Part shown: one piece after another, positions 1 to 6,110 of the stretch
How positions within the stretch are numbered: the first letter of the stretch is position 1
Layout of the letters: each line of letters starts with the position of its first letter
DNA from: Lachnospiraceae bacterium UBA7109
GTDB taxonomy: Bacteria; Bacillota; Clostridia; Lachnospirales; Lachnospiraceae
DNA length: 14,491 nucleotides
Reading direction: 5' to 3'
NCBI GenBank assembly: GCA_002492335.1
Contig: DKYD01000110.1
Coordinates: forward strand, 1-14,491
Translations under genes and position numbers: made by a program
The notes under the pieces: model-generated
Databases searched by the model: none
The model's input: the letters and a program-made list of their open reading frames with translations, nothing else
Told to the model about the DNA's origin: nothing

Positions 1-236
1 CCATTCAGGGAAGCACAACCCCGGAAACCCCTTCCTTTAGCCCTTACATGGTCAGGGTTAATATTCCTGATTTGAACATCCGTAGCGGTGCAGGAACTAA
101 CTATAAAATCAACGGTTACACCGGGAAGGGAGTGTTCACAATCGTTGCTGAATCTGATGGTCAGGGGGCTTCTAAATGGGGAAAGCTGAAAAGTGGTGCA
201 GGTTGGATTTCCCTTGATTTTGTAACAAAAGTGTGA
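1..236 (+). CDS. C-terminal part of an SH3-domain protein, likely phage endolysin or cell-wall hydrolase (5' end outside window)
   Basis: The reading frame is open from base 3 to the TGA at 234-236, giving 77 visible residues. The ATG at base 48 is therefore internal and not the real start. The first 15 residues are rich in Thr, Pro and Ser, as in an interdomain linker. They are followed by a bacterial SH3 (SH3b) domain with the typical N-I-R-S-G-A-G-T-N-Y motif early and a W-I-S-L-D-F-V end. In known families such domains bind the cell wall and sit at the C-terminus of amidases or lysozyme-like endolysins, often in prophages. The catalytic domain is not in view, so the enzyme class is unknown. 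Its position beside a truncated host gene suggests it is the last gene of an integrated element, but a host autolysin is also possible. Confidence 0.7.
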   Translation, partial: IQGSTTPETPSFSPYMVRVNIPDLNIRSGAGTNYKINGYTGKGVFTIVAESDGQGASKWGKLKSGAGWISLDFVTKV

Positions 237-336
237 TACTAATTTGTTACTAACCGGGTTCAAAATACTCATACCCACACCGCAAAAAATGTTGAACTTT
301 CAGCGTTTTCAAGGGGTGGAAAAGTCATATAAATTA
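237..336. other. Non-coding junction between SH3-domain gene and truncated phosphoesterase; possible end of an integrated element
   Basis: About 100 bases separate the SH3 gene stop from the last phosphoesterase-like codon. They hold no credible reading frame on either strand. The stop codon of the phosphoesterase fragment (334-336) lies in this foreign-looking sequence, immediately after the residues P-V-I-I-A-T. Only short imperfect inverted repeats are visible, such as GGGT/ACCC around 258-278 and TTGAA/TTCAA around 294-314. There is no IS-like terminal repeat or recognisable integrase. An attachment site is inferred from the gene truncation only, and its core cannot be defined without the other end. 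Confidence 0.35.
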
Positions 337-960
337 TGTAGCTATGATAACCGGCTTTGTACAGTCCTCCTTCATCAATTTTTCCAGATAAGTGTTCAGA
401 TCTGAAGCTGTTTTTTCCACAGCTGCCTTACTTTCTGACGCAGATGTAAAATCATCATTTACTCCCTGTACCCACGGAAAATCGTCTTTATTGATGGTAT
501 ACACAATATAGTCTTCATATTCTTTCGCTCCTGTAGGCGTGAGTGTCCCATTCTCCACGAGCGACTTGCTGTCATGATTCCCCTGAAGGAACAGCTGCTC
601 AAGCTTCGGCCATCTGCCTGTCATGACCTTGCGGATATTATCATAACTCTTCTTCATCTCCGCAGCCGTTTCTTCTCCGGTCGGATCTGTCCAGCCCGCC
701 CCGACAATATAATCTCCGCACCATACAGCCAGCTCCGGCTCTATTCCTGCTTCTTTAATATTCTTTGTGATCGACTCCAGATTATCCGGTGCAGGATCGC
801 CCTGATAGTCTGATGCAAAGAACAGCTTATGCTCATAAGTCTCCTCCGCCTTCACCGGAACTGTTATACCTGAAAACATTCCTCCGATCAATACTACTGA
901 CATACTTGCCGCAAAAATATTCCTGATATTTCTGCGAATACATTTTCCCCTTCTGTACAT
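334..960 (-). pseudogene. Secreted metallophosphoesterase, truncated after 208 residues (N-terminal half only)
   Basis: The N-terminus has a basic stretch, a hydrophobic core at about residues 13-38 and a V-K-A cleavage-like site, so the product is probably exported. Calcineurin-like phosphoesterase motifs follow. The first metal motif reads S-D-Y-Q (51-53, D-x-Q instead of the usual D-x-H), then G-D-Y (82-84) and G-N-H-D (127-130). In this superfamily the next metal ligand lies in a strand like P-V-I-I-A-T-H. Here the frame reaches P-V-I-I-A-T and meets TAA, so the later His motifs are missing. None of the three frames beyond resumes a phosphoesterase-like sequence. The start at 958-960 has an AGGAGG seven bases upstream. 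The fragment is probably inactive. The gene appears to have been cut by an insertion on the left. Confidence 0.75.
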
Positions 961-1013
961 GCACTTTCCTCCTTTTTCTAAAAAATGTACTTTTAAAAAA
1001 ATGACTTTTCATC

Positions 1014-1042
1014 ATTTTATCATGCCAAAGTATATTGCACAA
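1014..1042 (-). promoter_or_regulatory. Possible promoter of the metallophosphoesterase gene
   Basis: Read on the minus strand, TTGTGC (1037-1042) is followed after 17 bases by TAAAAT (1014-1019), about 50 bases upstream of the start codon. The -35 match is weak (3 of 6) and the -10 is good (5 of 6). A 12-base palindrome, ATGAATATTCAT (1042-1053), abuts the -35 and could be an operator. AT-rich palindromes of this length arise by chance. Confidence 0.35.
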
Positions 1043-1101
1043 TGAATATTCATACTTCTTCTGGTAAATTCGTGCAAAATGTACTTCGTTCTCCATATGT
1101 C

Positions 1102-1138
1102 AAAAAATTGCGGGTTCCTAGCGAACCCGCAATTTTTT
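1102..1138 (-). terminator. Rho-independent terminator closing the minus-strand housekeeping block
   Basis: A perfect 16-bp inverted repeat (1102-1117 and 1123-1138) with a 5-base loop has a GC-rich core GCGGGTTC/GAACCCGC flanked by A6 and T6. The runs of T on both sides would allow it to work in either direction. On the minus strand it begins at the stop codon of the zinc-ribbon gene and separates it from the downstream phosphoesterase fragment. No plus-strand gene runs into it. Confidence 0.93.
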
Positions 1139-1640
1139 ATTTCAGAAATTTATATTTTCCTATAACAGGAAGTTCTTTTTTCTCGCCTTTGCACGCTGTG
1201 ACAATTCCTACGATCAGCAATATAAAGCACGCCAGATTTGCAATATCAAGTACCCAGGACAGCACATTTCCTCCGAAATTCACCCAGGAACGAAATCCCC
1301 ATATCCATTCTCCATCAAGCAGATCCACGATCGCCGAAATAATAAACAGCATCAATCCCTGATTCGCATGATGTCTGACATACGGCGATTTCTTATCTCC
1401 TGCAAGAAGGGGAATCAATACCAGGATTCCAAGATAAGATACGACCCCCATCCCTTTATTTTTCTTTACATCATACGCATCAAAATATTCTCCCTGCTGA
1501 TATGCCTGTCCTTCGGCATTCCCCTGCTGCTGATATGTATACTCCTCCGTATTTCCCTGCTGTGGAATTTTTTCTCCACAATGCGGGCAAAACTCAGATG
1601 TATCGTCAACACTCGCCCCACATTTTACACAATATGCCAT
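1137..1640 (-). CDS. Zinc-ribbon membrane protein, DUF4870/Tic20-like
   Basis: This 167-residue protein begins with a zinc ribbon (C4-x2-C7 and C18-x2-C21). A hydrophilic Gln/Gly/Asn/Tyr-rich linker (about 26-56) follows, with repeated Q-Q-G-N/Q-Q-G-E units. About three hydrophobic segments come next (roughly 64-80, 96-108 and 120-147). The stretch with K-S-P-Y-V-R-H-H-A-N-Q-G after the first membrane segment is typical of small DUF4870-type membrane proteins, whose function is unknown. The start has a GGAGG eight bases upstream, placed inside the end of the preceding gene with only 3 bases between them, so translation is probably coupled. It is the last gene before the terminator. The zinc ribbon is seen in the sequence; any sensing or adaptor role would be inference. 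Confidence 0.8.
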   Translation of the reverse strand: MAYCVKCGASVDDTSEFCPHCGEKIPQQGNTEEYTYQQQGNAEGQAYQQGEYFDAYDVKKNKGMGVVSYLGILVLIPLLAGDKKSPYVRHHANQGLMLFIISAIVDLLDGEWIWGFRSWVNFGGNVLSWVLDIANLACFILLIVGIVTACKGEKKELPVIGKYKFLK

Positions 1641-1643
1641 CTT

Positions 1644-1880
1644 CTAATCCTCCAATCCAAGTATTTCTGCCAGAACTTCTATAATAATTTCATTTGTACA
1701 GGACTTTACATATCCCATCATATGCAGACTGATCTCATCCTGCTTCTGTGCTTCTGTAAGTGTGTGATCATGTTTGGTCTGCTCAATCAGCTGTATCAGC
1801 TGAGGCGTCAGTTCTTCGTATATCTCCATTGTAGTCTGACTGACCAGTTTTCGCAAGTCATCTTTTTTCACAGGTACCAT
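1644..1880 (-). CDS. Unrecognised small protein (78 residues), between smpB and zinc-ribbon gene
   Basis: The product is charged and appears mostly helical, with no signal peptide or membrane segment, so it is probably cytosolic. I do not recognise the family. The chosen ATG (1878-1880) has a purine-rich AGAGGGGG eight or so bases upstream. An alternative ATG at 1914-1916 would add 12 residues (M-Y-G-R-K-Q-K-K-R-G-K-I) and overlap the smpB stop as TAATG. However, its GAGG lies only 3 bases upstream, and the added residues are a basic run that looks like translated leader. The frame is tightly packed between genes on both sides, with the next start only 3 bases after its TAG, which supports it being a real gene. 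Confidence 0.65.
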   Translation of the reverse strand: MVPVKKDDLRKLVSQTTMEIYEELTPQLIQLIEQTKHDHTLTEAQKQDEISLHMMGYVKSCTNEIIIEVLAEILGLED

Positions 1881-1915
1881 AATTTTCCCCCTCTTTTTCT
1901 GTTTTCGCCCATACA

Positions 1916-2383
1916 TTACCTCAGATTTTTCACCTTAAAATCTCTTTCTGCTTCTCTCTTCTGATCTTTTTTTGCAATATCCTGGCGCTTGTCATACAAT
2001 TTCTTTCCTTTTGCAAGTCCGATCTCTACTTTCACAAGGCTTCCTTTAAAATATACTTTCAGCGGAATAACCGCCATTCCTTTTTCTTTTGTTTTCCCTG
2101 TCATTTTATTGATTTCCGACTTATGAAGAAGAAGCTTCCTGACCCGAAGCGGGTCTTTATTGAAAATATTTCCTTTTTCATACGGACTGATATGCATTCC
2201 ATATACGTACACTTCTCCATTCTCTATCCGGATAAATGATTCTTTGATGCTGCACTTACCCATCCGAAGAGATTTTACTTCTGTTCCATGGAGTGCAATA
2301 CCCGCTTCATAAGTTTCCAATATAAAATAGTCATGATATGCTTTTTTATTATTCGCTATCATCTTACTGCCTGTCTTCGCCAT
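1916..2383 (-). CDS. smpB: SsrA-binding protein SmpB
   Basis: At 155 residues it is the normal family length. SmpB binds tmRNA and delivers it to ribosomes stalled on broken mRNA, the first step of trans-translation. The family signature is present: I-A-N-N-K-K-A-Y-H-D-Y near residue 10, then E-A-G-I-A-L-H-G-T-E-V-K-S-L-R near residue 26. The G-L-A-K-G-K-K-L-Y-D-K-R-Q-D-I-A-K-K-D segment and the basic C-terminal tail, which enters the mRNA channel, follow. The start overlaps the 3' end of rnr by 20 bases, and its GGAGAGAGGG ribosome binding site lies inside the rnr coding sequence. rnr-smpB is a common bacterial pairing, and RNase R degrades mRNAs released by trans-translation. The tmRNA gene itself was not seen in this window. 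Confidence 0.97.
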   Translation of the reverse strand: MAKTGSKMIANNKKAYHDYFILETYEAGIALHGTEVKSLRMGKCSIKESFIRIENGEVYVYGMHISPYEKGNIFNKDPLRVRKLLLHKSEINKMTGKTKEKGMAVIPLKVYFKGSLVKVEIGLAKGKKLYDKRQDIAKKDQKREAERDFKVKNLR

Positions 2384-4319
2384 CTTCCCTCTCTCCTGTT
2401 TCTATTTCAAAATCTATCGTCCGAAGAAGCGTGGACGCTCCTTTTACGCGAACGTCGATCTCCTGTCCAAGCTTGTATACCTTTCCGGTATGCTCTCCTT
2501 TCATTTCATATCTGTCCTCGATATAATCGTAATGATCATCTGTCATATTCGCCACATGCACGAGTCCTTCTACTGTATTGGCAAGCTCCACATACATTCC
2601 CCATTTGGTCATGCCGGAAATCACCCCATGATATACTTCCCCGATGTGCTCCTGCATATATTGTGCCTTCTTGAGTCTGACGGTTTCTCTTTCCGCCTCC
2701 TCTGAGCGTCTCTCCGTCTCGCTGGACTGCTTTGCTACCTCGGGAAGTATTTTTTCATAATGCTCTATTTTCTCCGGTTTCATCCGGCCACGCAGATTAT
2801 CTTTGATGATTCTGTGAATCTGCAGATCCGGATAACGTCTGATGGGCGAAGTAAAATGTGTATAATATTTTGCCGCCAGTCCAAAATGCCCCGTATTTTC
2901 AGGCGTATATCTCGCCTGCTTCATAGAGCGCAGCGCCAGCCTGCTGATCAGTGTTTCCTGCGGCGTTCCTTCTATTTTTGCCAGAAGCTTCTGCACTTCC
3001 CCAGGATGAACATCGCCTCTGATATGCATCGAGTATCCGAAATTATTGATAAATGTGGCAAGTGTCCGTATTTTCTCATCATCCGGCGCTTCATGTGTAC
3101 GATATACAAACGGAAGCTCCTGCCAGTAATAATCTTCAGCAACTGTCTCATTTGCCAGAAGCATAAAATCCTCGATCATCCTTGTCGCCACGTTACGCTC
3201 GTAAGGCTTCAATTCTACCGGGCGTCCATTTTCATCCAATATGATCTTTGTCTCCGGAAAATCAAAATTGACGGATCCTCTTTTTCTCCTCTGTTCTCTC
3301 AAAACACCGGATAATTCCCGCATAAGCTCGAACATCGGTACAAGTTCTTTATACTTTTCTATCTCTTCTTCGTCCTTTTCTTCCAGTATCTTTGCCACAC
3401 TCGTATAGCTCATCCGGCAGTCGACACAGATAACCGTTTCCGCAATTCTATGACCAATAACATGTCCTTTATCATCCACTGTCATAATACAGCTGAGCGC
3501 CAGCCTGTCCTCTCCTTCATTCAATGAACACATACCGTTCGAAAGCGTGTGGGGAAGCATCGGGATCACACGGTCTGCAAGATATACACTTGTCCCACGC
3601 TTTAATGCCTCTCTGTCAAGCGCACTGTTCTCCTGAACATAATTCGTCACATCCGCAATGTGCACACCCAGCGTATACTTTCCCTCTTCCTTTATTACAG
3701 ACACTGCATCGTCCAGATCCTTTGCATCTTCACCGTCAATCGTCACCATCTGCCAGCTGCGGAGATCCTCTCTTCCTGCCATGTCTGCTTCACTTACAGG
3801 CTTCGCCACCCGTTCCGCCTGATTCAGGACCTTCTCCGGGAATTCTGTCGGCAGGTCATGTTCTTTTACAATGGACATAATATCTGTCCCCGGATCATTT
3901 ACATGACCGATGATCTCGATAATCTTTCCTTCCGGTTTCTTTCCGCCTTCTCCGTATGAAGTAATCTCCACCACTACTTTATGTCCGTTTACCGCCCCTT
4001 TTGCACACTCTGACGGGACAAAAATATCTCTCAGTATCTTCTGATTATCCGGAAGCACAAAGCCATACCCTTTCCCGCGATTCTTTTGATAAAGACCCAC
4101 AACCTTTGTAATACCTCTGGATAAAATACGTACAACTTTACCTTCCCTGCTTTTTCGTTTTTTCTGTCTTGCTTCTTTTATGATGACAACTTCCACCTCG
4201 TCACCGTCCAAAGCGCTCCCCGTATGTTCTTCTCCTATATAAATATCGGCTTCTTCCTCTGTCGTCACAAAACCAAACCCTTTTTGATTGGCACGGTAAA
4301 TCCCCGTAATCTTCTCCAT
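2364..4319 (-). CDS. rnr: Ribonuclease R (3'-5' exoribonuclease, RNB family)
   Basis: The protein has 651 residues from the chosen start. RNase R degrades structured RNA from the 3' end, and with SmpB/tmRNA it helps clear defective mRNAs. N-terminal cold-shock/OB segments contain G-F-G-F-V (about 15-19) and G-Y-G-F-V (about 84-88). The RNB catalytic domain has D-G-E-D-A-K-D-L-D-D at 195-204, which carries the metal-binding aspartates, and later a Y-Y-T-H-F-T-S-P-I-R-R-Y-P-D-L motif. A C-terminal S1 domain has K-W-G-M-Y-V-E-L and V-E-G-L-V-H-V. The long lysine-rich tail of some homologues is absent. The start at 4317-4319 (M-E-K-I-T-G-I-Y) is preferred because a GGGGGAGAG precedes it and family homology begins there. 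The ATG at 4347-4349 has no ribosome binding site. Confidence 0.96.
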   Translation of the reverse strand: MEKITGIYRANQKGFGFVTTEEEADIYIGEEHTGSALDGDEVEVVIIKEARQKKRKSREGKVVRILSRGITKVVGLYQKNRGKGYGFVLPDNQKILRDIFVPSECAKGAVNGHKVVVEITSYGEGGKKPEGKIIEIIGHVNDPGTDIMSIVKEHDLPTEFPEKVLNQAERVAKPVSEADMAGREDLRSWQMVTIDGEDAKDLDDAVSVIKEEGKYTLGVHIADVTNYVQENSALDREALKRGTSVYLADRVIPMLPHTLSNGMCSLNEGEDRLALSCIMTVDDKGHVIGHRIAETVICVDCRMSYTSVAKILEEKDEEEIEKYKELVPMFELMRELSGVLREQRRKRGSVNFDFPETKIILDENGRPVELKPYERNVATRMIEDFMLLANETVAEDYYWQELPFVYRTHEAPDDEKIRTLATFINNFGYSMHIRGDVHPGEVQKLLAKIEGTPQETLISRLALRSMKQARYTPENTGHFGLAAKYYTHFTSPIRRYPDLQIHRIIKDNLRGRMKPEKIEHYEKILPEVAKQSSETERRSEEAERETVRLKKAQYMQEHIGEVYHGVISGMTKWGMYVELANTVEGLVHVANMTDDHYDYIEDRYEMKGEHTGKVYKLGQEIDVRVKGASTLLRTIDFEIETGEREDGEDRQ

Positions 4320-4384
4320 ACTATGAAACTCTCCCCCTGTATCTATCATAAAATGCGCATCGTATGATATAAAAAAGAATGCGC

Positions 4385-4415
4385 AAAGGACACCCCCATT
4401 ACAGGAGTGTCCTTT
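4385..4415 (-). terminator. Hairpin between secG and rnr; possible weak terminator or processing stem
   Basis: Arms 4385-4396 and 4404-4415 form a 12-bp stem with a 7-base loop. The one non-Watson-Crick position is G-U when transcribed on the minus strand but C-A on the plus strand, which favours function in the minus-strand transcript. On the minus strand the stem is followed by TTT-containing sequence, then GCGCATTC, and only then T6, so it is not a textbook terminator. On the plus strand T-rich sequence follows directly, but no plus-strand gene is near. It lies about 25 bases after the secG stop and 66 bases before the rnr start. Confidence 0.5.
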
Positions 4416-4439
4416 TGTTTTCCTAAAATACTGTTCATT

Positions 4440-4682
4440 TTAAGCAAATACTTTTAAATTCAACACTGCTGCCAGTACAATAAACAGAATCGCAAGAAAC
4501 TTCGTAGACTTCACCAGCGCGCCCTCGAGAGAACGTCCCTTATTCTGTCCCCAATATGTGTCAGCCATACCACTGATGGTTCCAAGTCCCGCTGACTTAC
4601 CTTCCTGCAGCAATACAATTGCCGATAATGCGATACAGTCTATTGCAAATATAATCATTAATACTGTCTTTAAAATCTCCAC
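4440..4682 (-). CDS. secG: Preprotein translocase subunit SecG
   Basis: SecG is the small non-essential subunit of the SecYEG channel in the cytoplasmic membrane and helps SecA-driven export. The 80-residue product has the family layout of two membrane helices (about 4-24 and 59-78) around a polar loop. That loop holds V-L-L-Q-E-G-K-S-A-G-L-G-T-I-S-G and W-G-Q-N-K-G-R-S-L-E. The start codon is GTG at 4680-4682, chosen because AGGAGG lies nine bases upstream. It follows eno at 74 bases, with a possible promoter of its own in the gap. secG next to rnr and smpB is a widespread arrangement in Firmicutes. Confidence 0.94.
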   Translation of the reverse strand: MEILKTVLMIIFAIDCIALSAIVLLQEGKSAGLGTISGMADTYWGQNKGRSLEGALVKSTKFLAILFIVLAAVLNLKVFA

Positions 4683-4714
4683 CTTCTTGCACCTCCTATG
4701 GATAAACCATGTCT

Positions 4715-4743
4715 ATCTTACCACAAGAGATTCCGCTTTACAA
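4715..4743 (-). promoter_or_regulatory. Possible secG promoter
   Basis: On the minus strand TTGTAA (4738-4743) is separated by 17 bases from TAAGAT (4715-4720). Each matches the sigma-A consensus at 4 of 6 positions, and the pair lies about 30 bases upstream of the secG GTG. It would allow secG-rnr-smpB to be expressed apart from eno. No terminator hairpin was seen after eno, so read-through is equally possible. Confidence 0.4.
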
Positions 4744-4756
4744 GAGTTATTTTCAC

Positions 4757-6037
4757 TTATTGAAAAGGATTTTTATATTCTGCACTGTTACCGAGACGTT
4801 CCTCGATCCGCAGCAGCTGATTGTATTTTTCTACCCGCTCTGCCCTGCAGGGCGCTCCGGTTTTTATCTGTCCTGCATTAAATGCAACCGCAATATCTGC
4901 GATCATTGTATCAGCTGTCTCCCCGGAACGATGGGAAATGATGGTGTGGTATCCGGCATTTTTTGCCATCTCGATTGCATCAAAAGCCTCTGTAAGTGTT
5001 CCAATCTGGTTTACCTTTACAAGAATTGCATTTGCGACCTCTTTCTCAATTCCTTTTTGCAGACGCTTCGTATTGGTCACAAACAGATCATCCCCTACAA
5101 GCTGTATGTGAAGTCCCAGTCTTGTGCTGAGAAGCTCCCAGCCATCCCAGTCTTCTTCATCCAGCGGATCCTCAATCGAAGCAATTGGAAATTCCTCTGC
5201 CAGTTCTTCATAATAATCAATCAGCTCTTCCGCAGAACGAACCACATTTTCGCCCTGGAAAACATATTTCCCGAATTTTTTATCATACAGTTCTGTCGCA
5301 GCCACGTCCAGTGCAAGCATAATATCCTCGCCCGGTTTGTACCCCGCTTCTCTTACTGCATTTACGATAAATGTAAGCGCTGCCCTTGCATCCGGAAGAT
5401 CCGGTGCAAATCCACCTTCATCTCCCACTCCGGTACTGAGTCCTTCTTTCTTCAAAAGACCTTTCAGCGCATGATAAATCTCTGCGCACATACGAAGACC
5501 TTCTTTAAAACAACATGCACCGACCGGCATAATCATGAATTCCTGAATATCAATCGAATTGTCGGCATGTTTTCCTCCATTCATGATATTCATCATCGGC
5601 ACCGGCATTTTCTTTGCATTTGTTCCGCCCAGATAAGCATAAAGAGGCTGCCCAAGCGCTGTAGCTGCCGCCCTGGCCGCTGCCATGGATACTCCCAGCA
5701 TTGCATTTGCACCAAGATTTGATTTATCCTGTGTGCCGTCAAGCCGGAGCAGCGCCTTGTCTACCTGCGCCTGTTCAAACACATTTATCCCTATGATTTC
5801 CGGAGCGATCCTGGAATTAATATGGTCCACAGCCATAGCTACTCCCAGTCCTCCGTATCTCTTTTGTCCGTCCCGAAGCTCCAGCGCTTCAAACTGCCCG
5901 GTAGACGCTCCTGACGGCACACTTGCCCTTCCACGGAATCTGTCCCCTGCAAGTACTTCTGCTTCTATCGTAGGATTCCCCCTGGAATCTAGAATTTCCC
6001 GCGCGAACACATCCGTGATCGGTAAATATTTATGCAT
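4757..6037 (-). CDS. eno: Enolase (2-phosphoglycerate dehydratase)
   Basis: Enolase converts 2-phosphoglycerate to phosphoenolpyruvate in glycolysis, in the cytosol, with magnesium. The 426-residue product is full length. It shows A-R-E-I-L-D-S-R-G-N-P-T near the start, S-G-A-S-T-G, and N-G-G-K-H-A-D-N with the phosphate-binding His. It also shows G-D-E-G-G-F-A-P with the catalytic Glu, metal-binding S-I-E-D-P and G-D-D-L-F-V-T-N, K-V-N-Q-I-G-T with the catalytic Lys, S-H-R-S-G-E-T, and I-K-T-G-A-P. The start at 6035-6037 has AGGAGG eight bases upstream. An in-frame ATG at 6053-6055 would add six residues, but it lies in a strong hairpin and the ribosome binding site fits the downstream ATG better. 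It lies 73 bases after glmM. That hairpin takes in part of the ribosome binding site and may affect expression. Confidence 0.98.
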   Translation of the reverse strand: MHKYLPITDVFAREILDSRGNPTIEAEVLAGDRFRGRASVPSGASTGQFEALELRDGQKRYGGLGVAMAVDHINSRIAPEIIGINVFEQAQVDKALLRLDGTQDKSNLGANAMLGVSMAAARAAATALGQPLYAYLGGTNAKKMPVPMMNIMNGGKHADNSIDIQEFMIMPVGACCFKEGLRMCAEIYHALKGLLKKEGLSTGVGDEGGFAPDLPDARAALTFIVNAVREAGYKPGEDIMLALDVAATELYDKKFGKYVFQGENVVRSAEELIDYYEELAEEFPIASIEDPLDEEDWDGWELLSTRLGLHIQLVGDDLFVTNTKRLQKGIEKEVANAILVKVNQIGTLTEAFDAIEMAKNAGYHTIISHRSGETADTMIADIAVAFNAGQIKTGAPCRAERVEKYNQLLRIEERLGNSAEYKNPFQ

Positions 6038-6045
6038 TCTCAATT

Positions 6046-6085
6046 CCTCCTTCATAAAAGTAACTGTCCTGTTACTTTATGAAGG
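6046..6085 (-). promoter_or_regulatory. 15-bp hairpin at the 5' end of eno, overlapping its ribosome binding site
   Basis: In the minus-strand transcript, arm 6085-6071 pairs with arm 6064-6049 over 15 base pairs, with one bulged U and a 6-base loop AGGACA. The second arm ends in AAGG, the first half of the AAGGAGG ribosome binding site (6046-6052) of eno, and also contains the unused upstream ATG. At DNA level the inner part is a symmetric AGTAAC-N6-GTTACT. No T-run follows, so it is not a normal terminator for glmM. It could be a transcript-stabilising or processing stem, a translational control element or a protein operator. The sequence alone does not say which. Confidence 0.6.
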
Positions 6086-6110
6086 ATATTATGTGCGAAA
6101 TCTCTTTTTC

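Noticed and set aside
48..236. Stand-alone 62-residue SH3 protein starting at base 48
   Set aside because: The same frame stays open to the window edge with a Thr/Pro-rich linker before it, and no ribosome binding site precedes base 48. It is the end of a larger protein.
1042..1053. Perfect 12-base palindrome ATGAATATTCAT
   Set aside because: A few perfect 12-base palindromes are expected by chance in a window of this size. Its place beside a weak -35 is suggestive only, so it is mentioned with the promoter and not called as an operator.
1640..2400. tmRNA (ssrA) gene near smpB
   Set aside because: The area is filled with coding sequence on the minus strand, and no tRNA-like ends or tag frame were seen.
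4709..5722. Long plus-strand frame of 337 codons opposite eno
   Set aside because: It lies entirely antisense to enolase and the secG-eno gap. It is rich in Cys, His and Ile as expected from the reverse complement of a codon-biased gene, and resembles no family.
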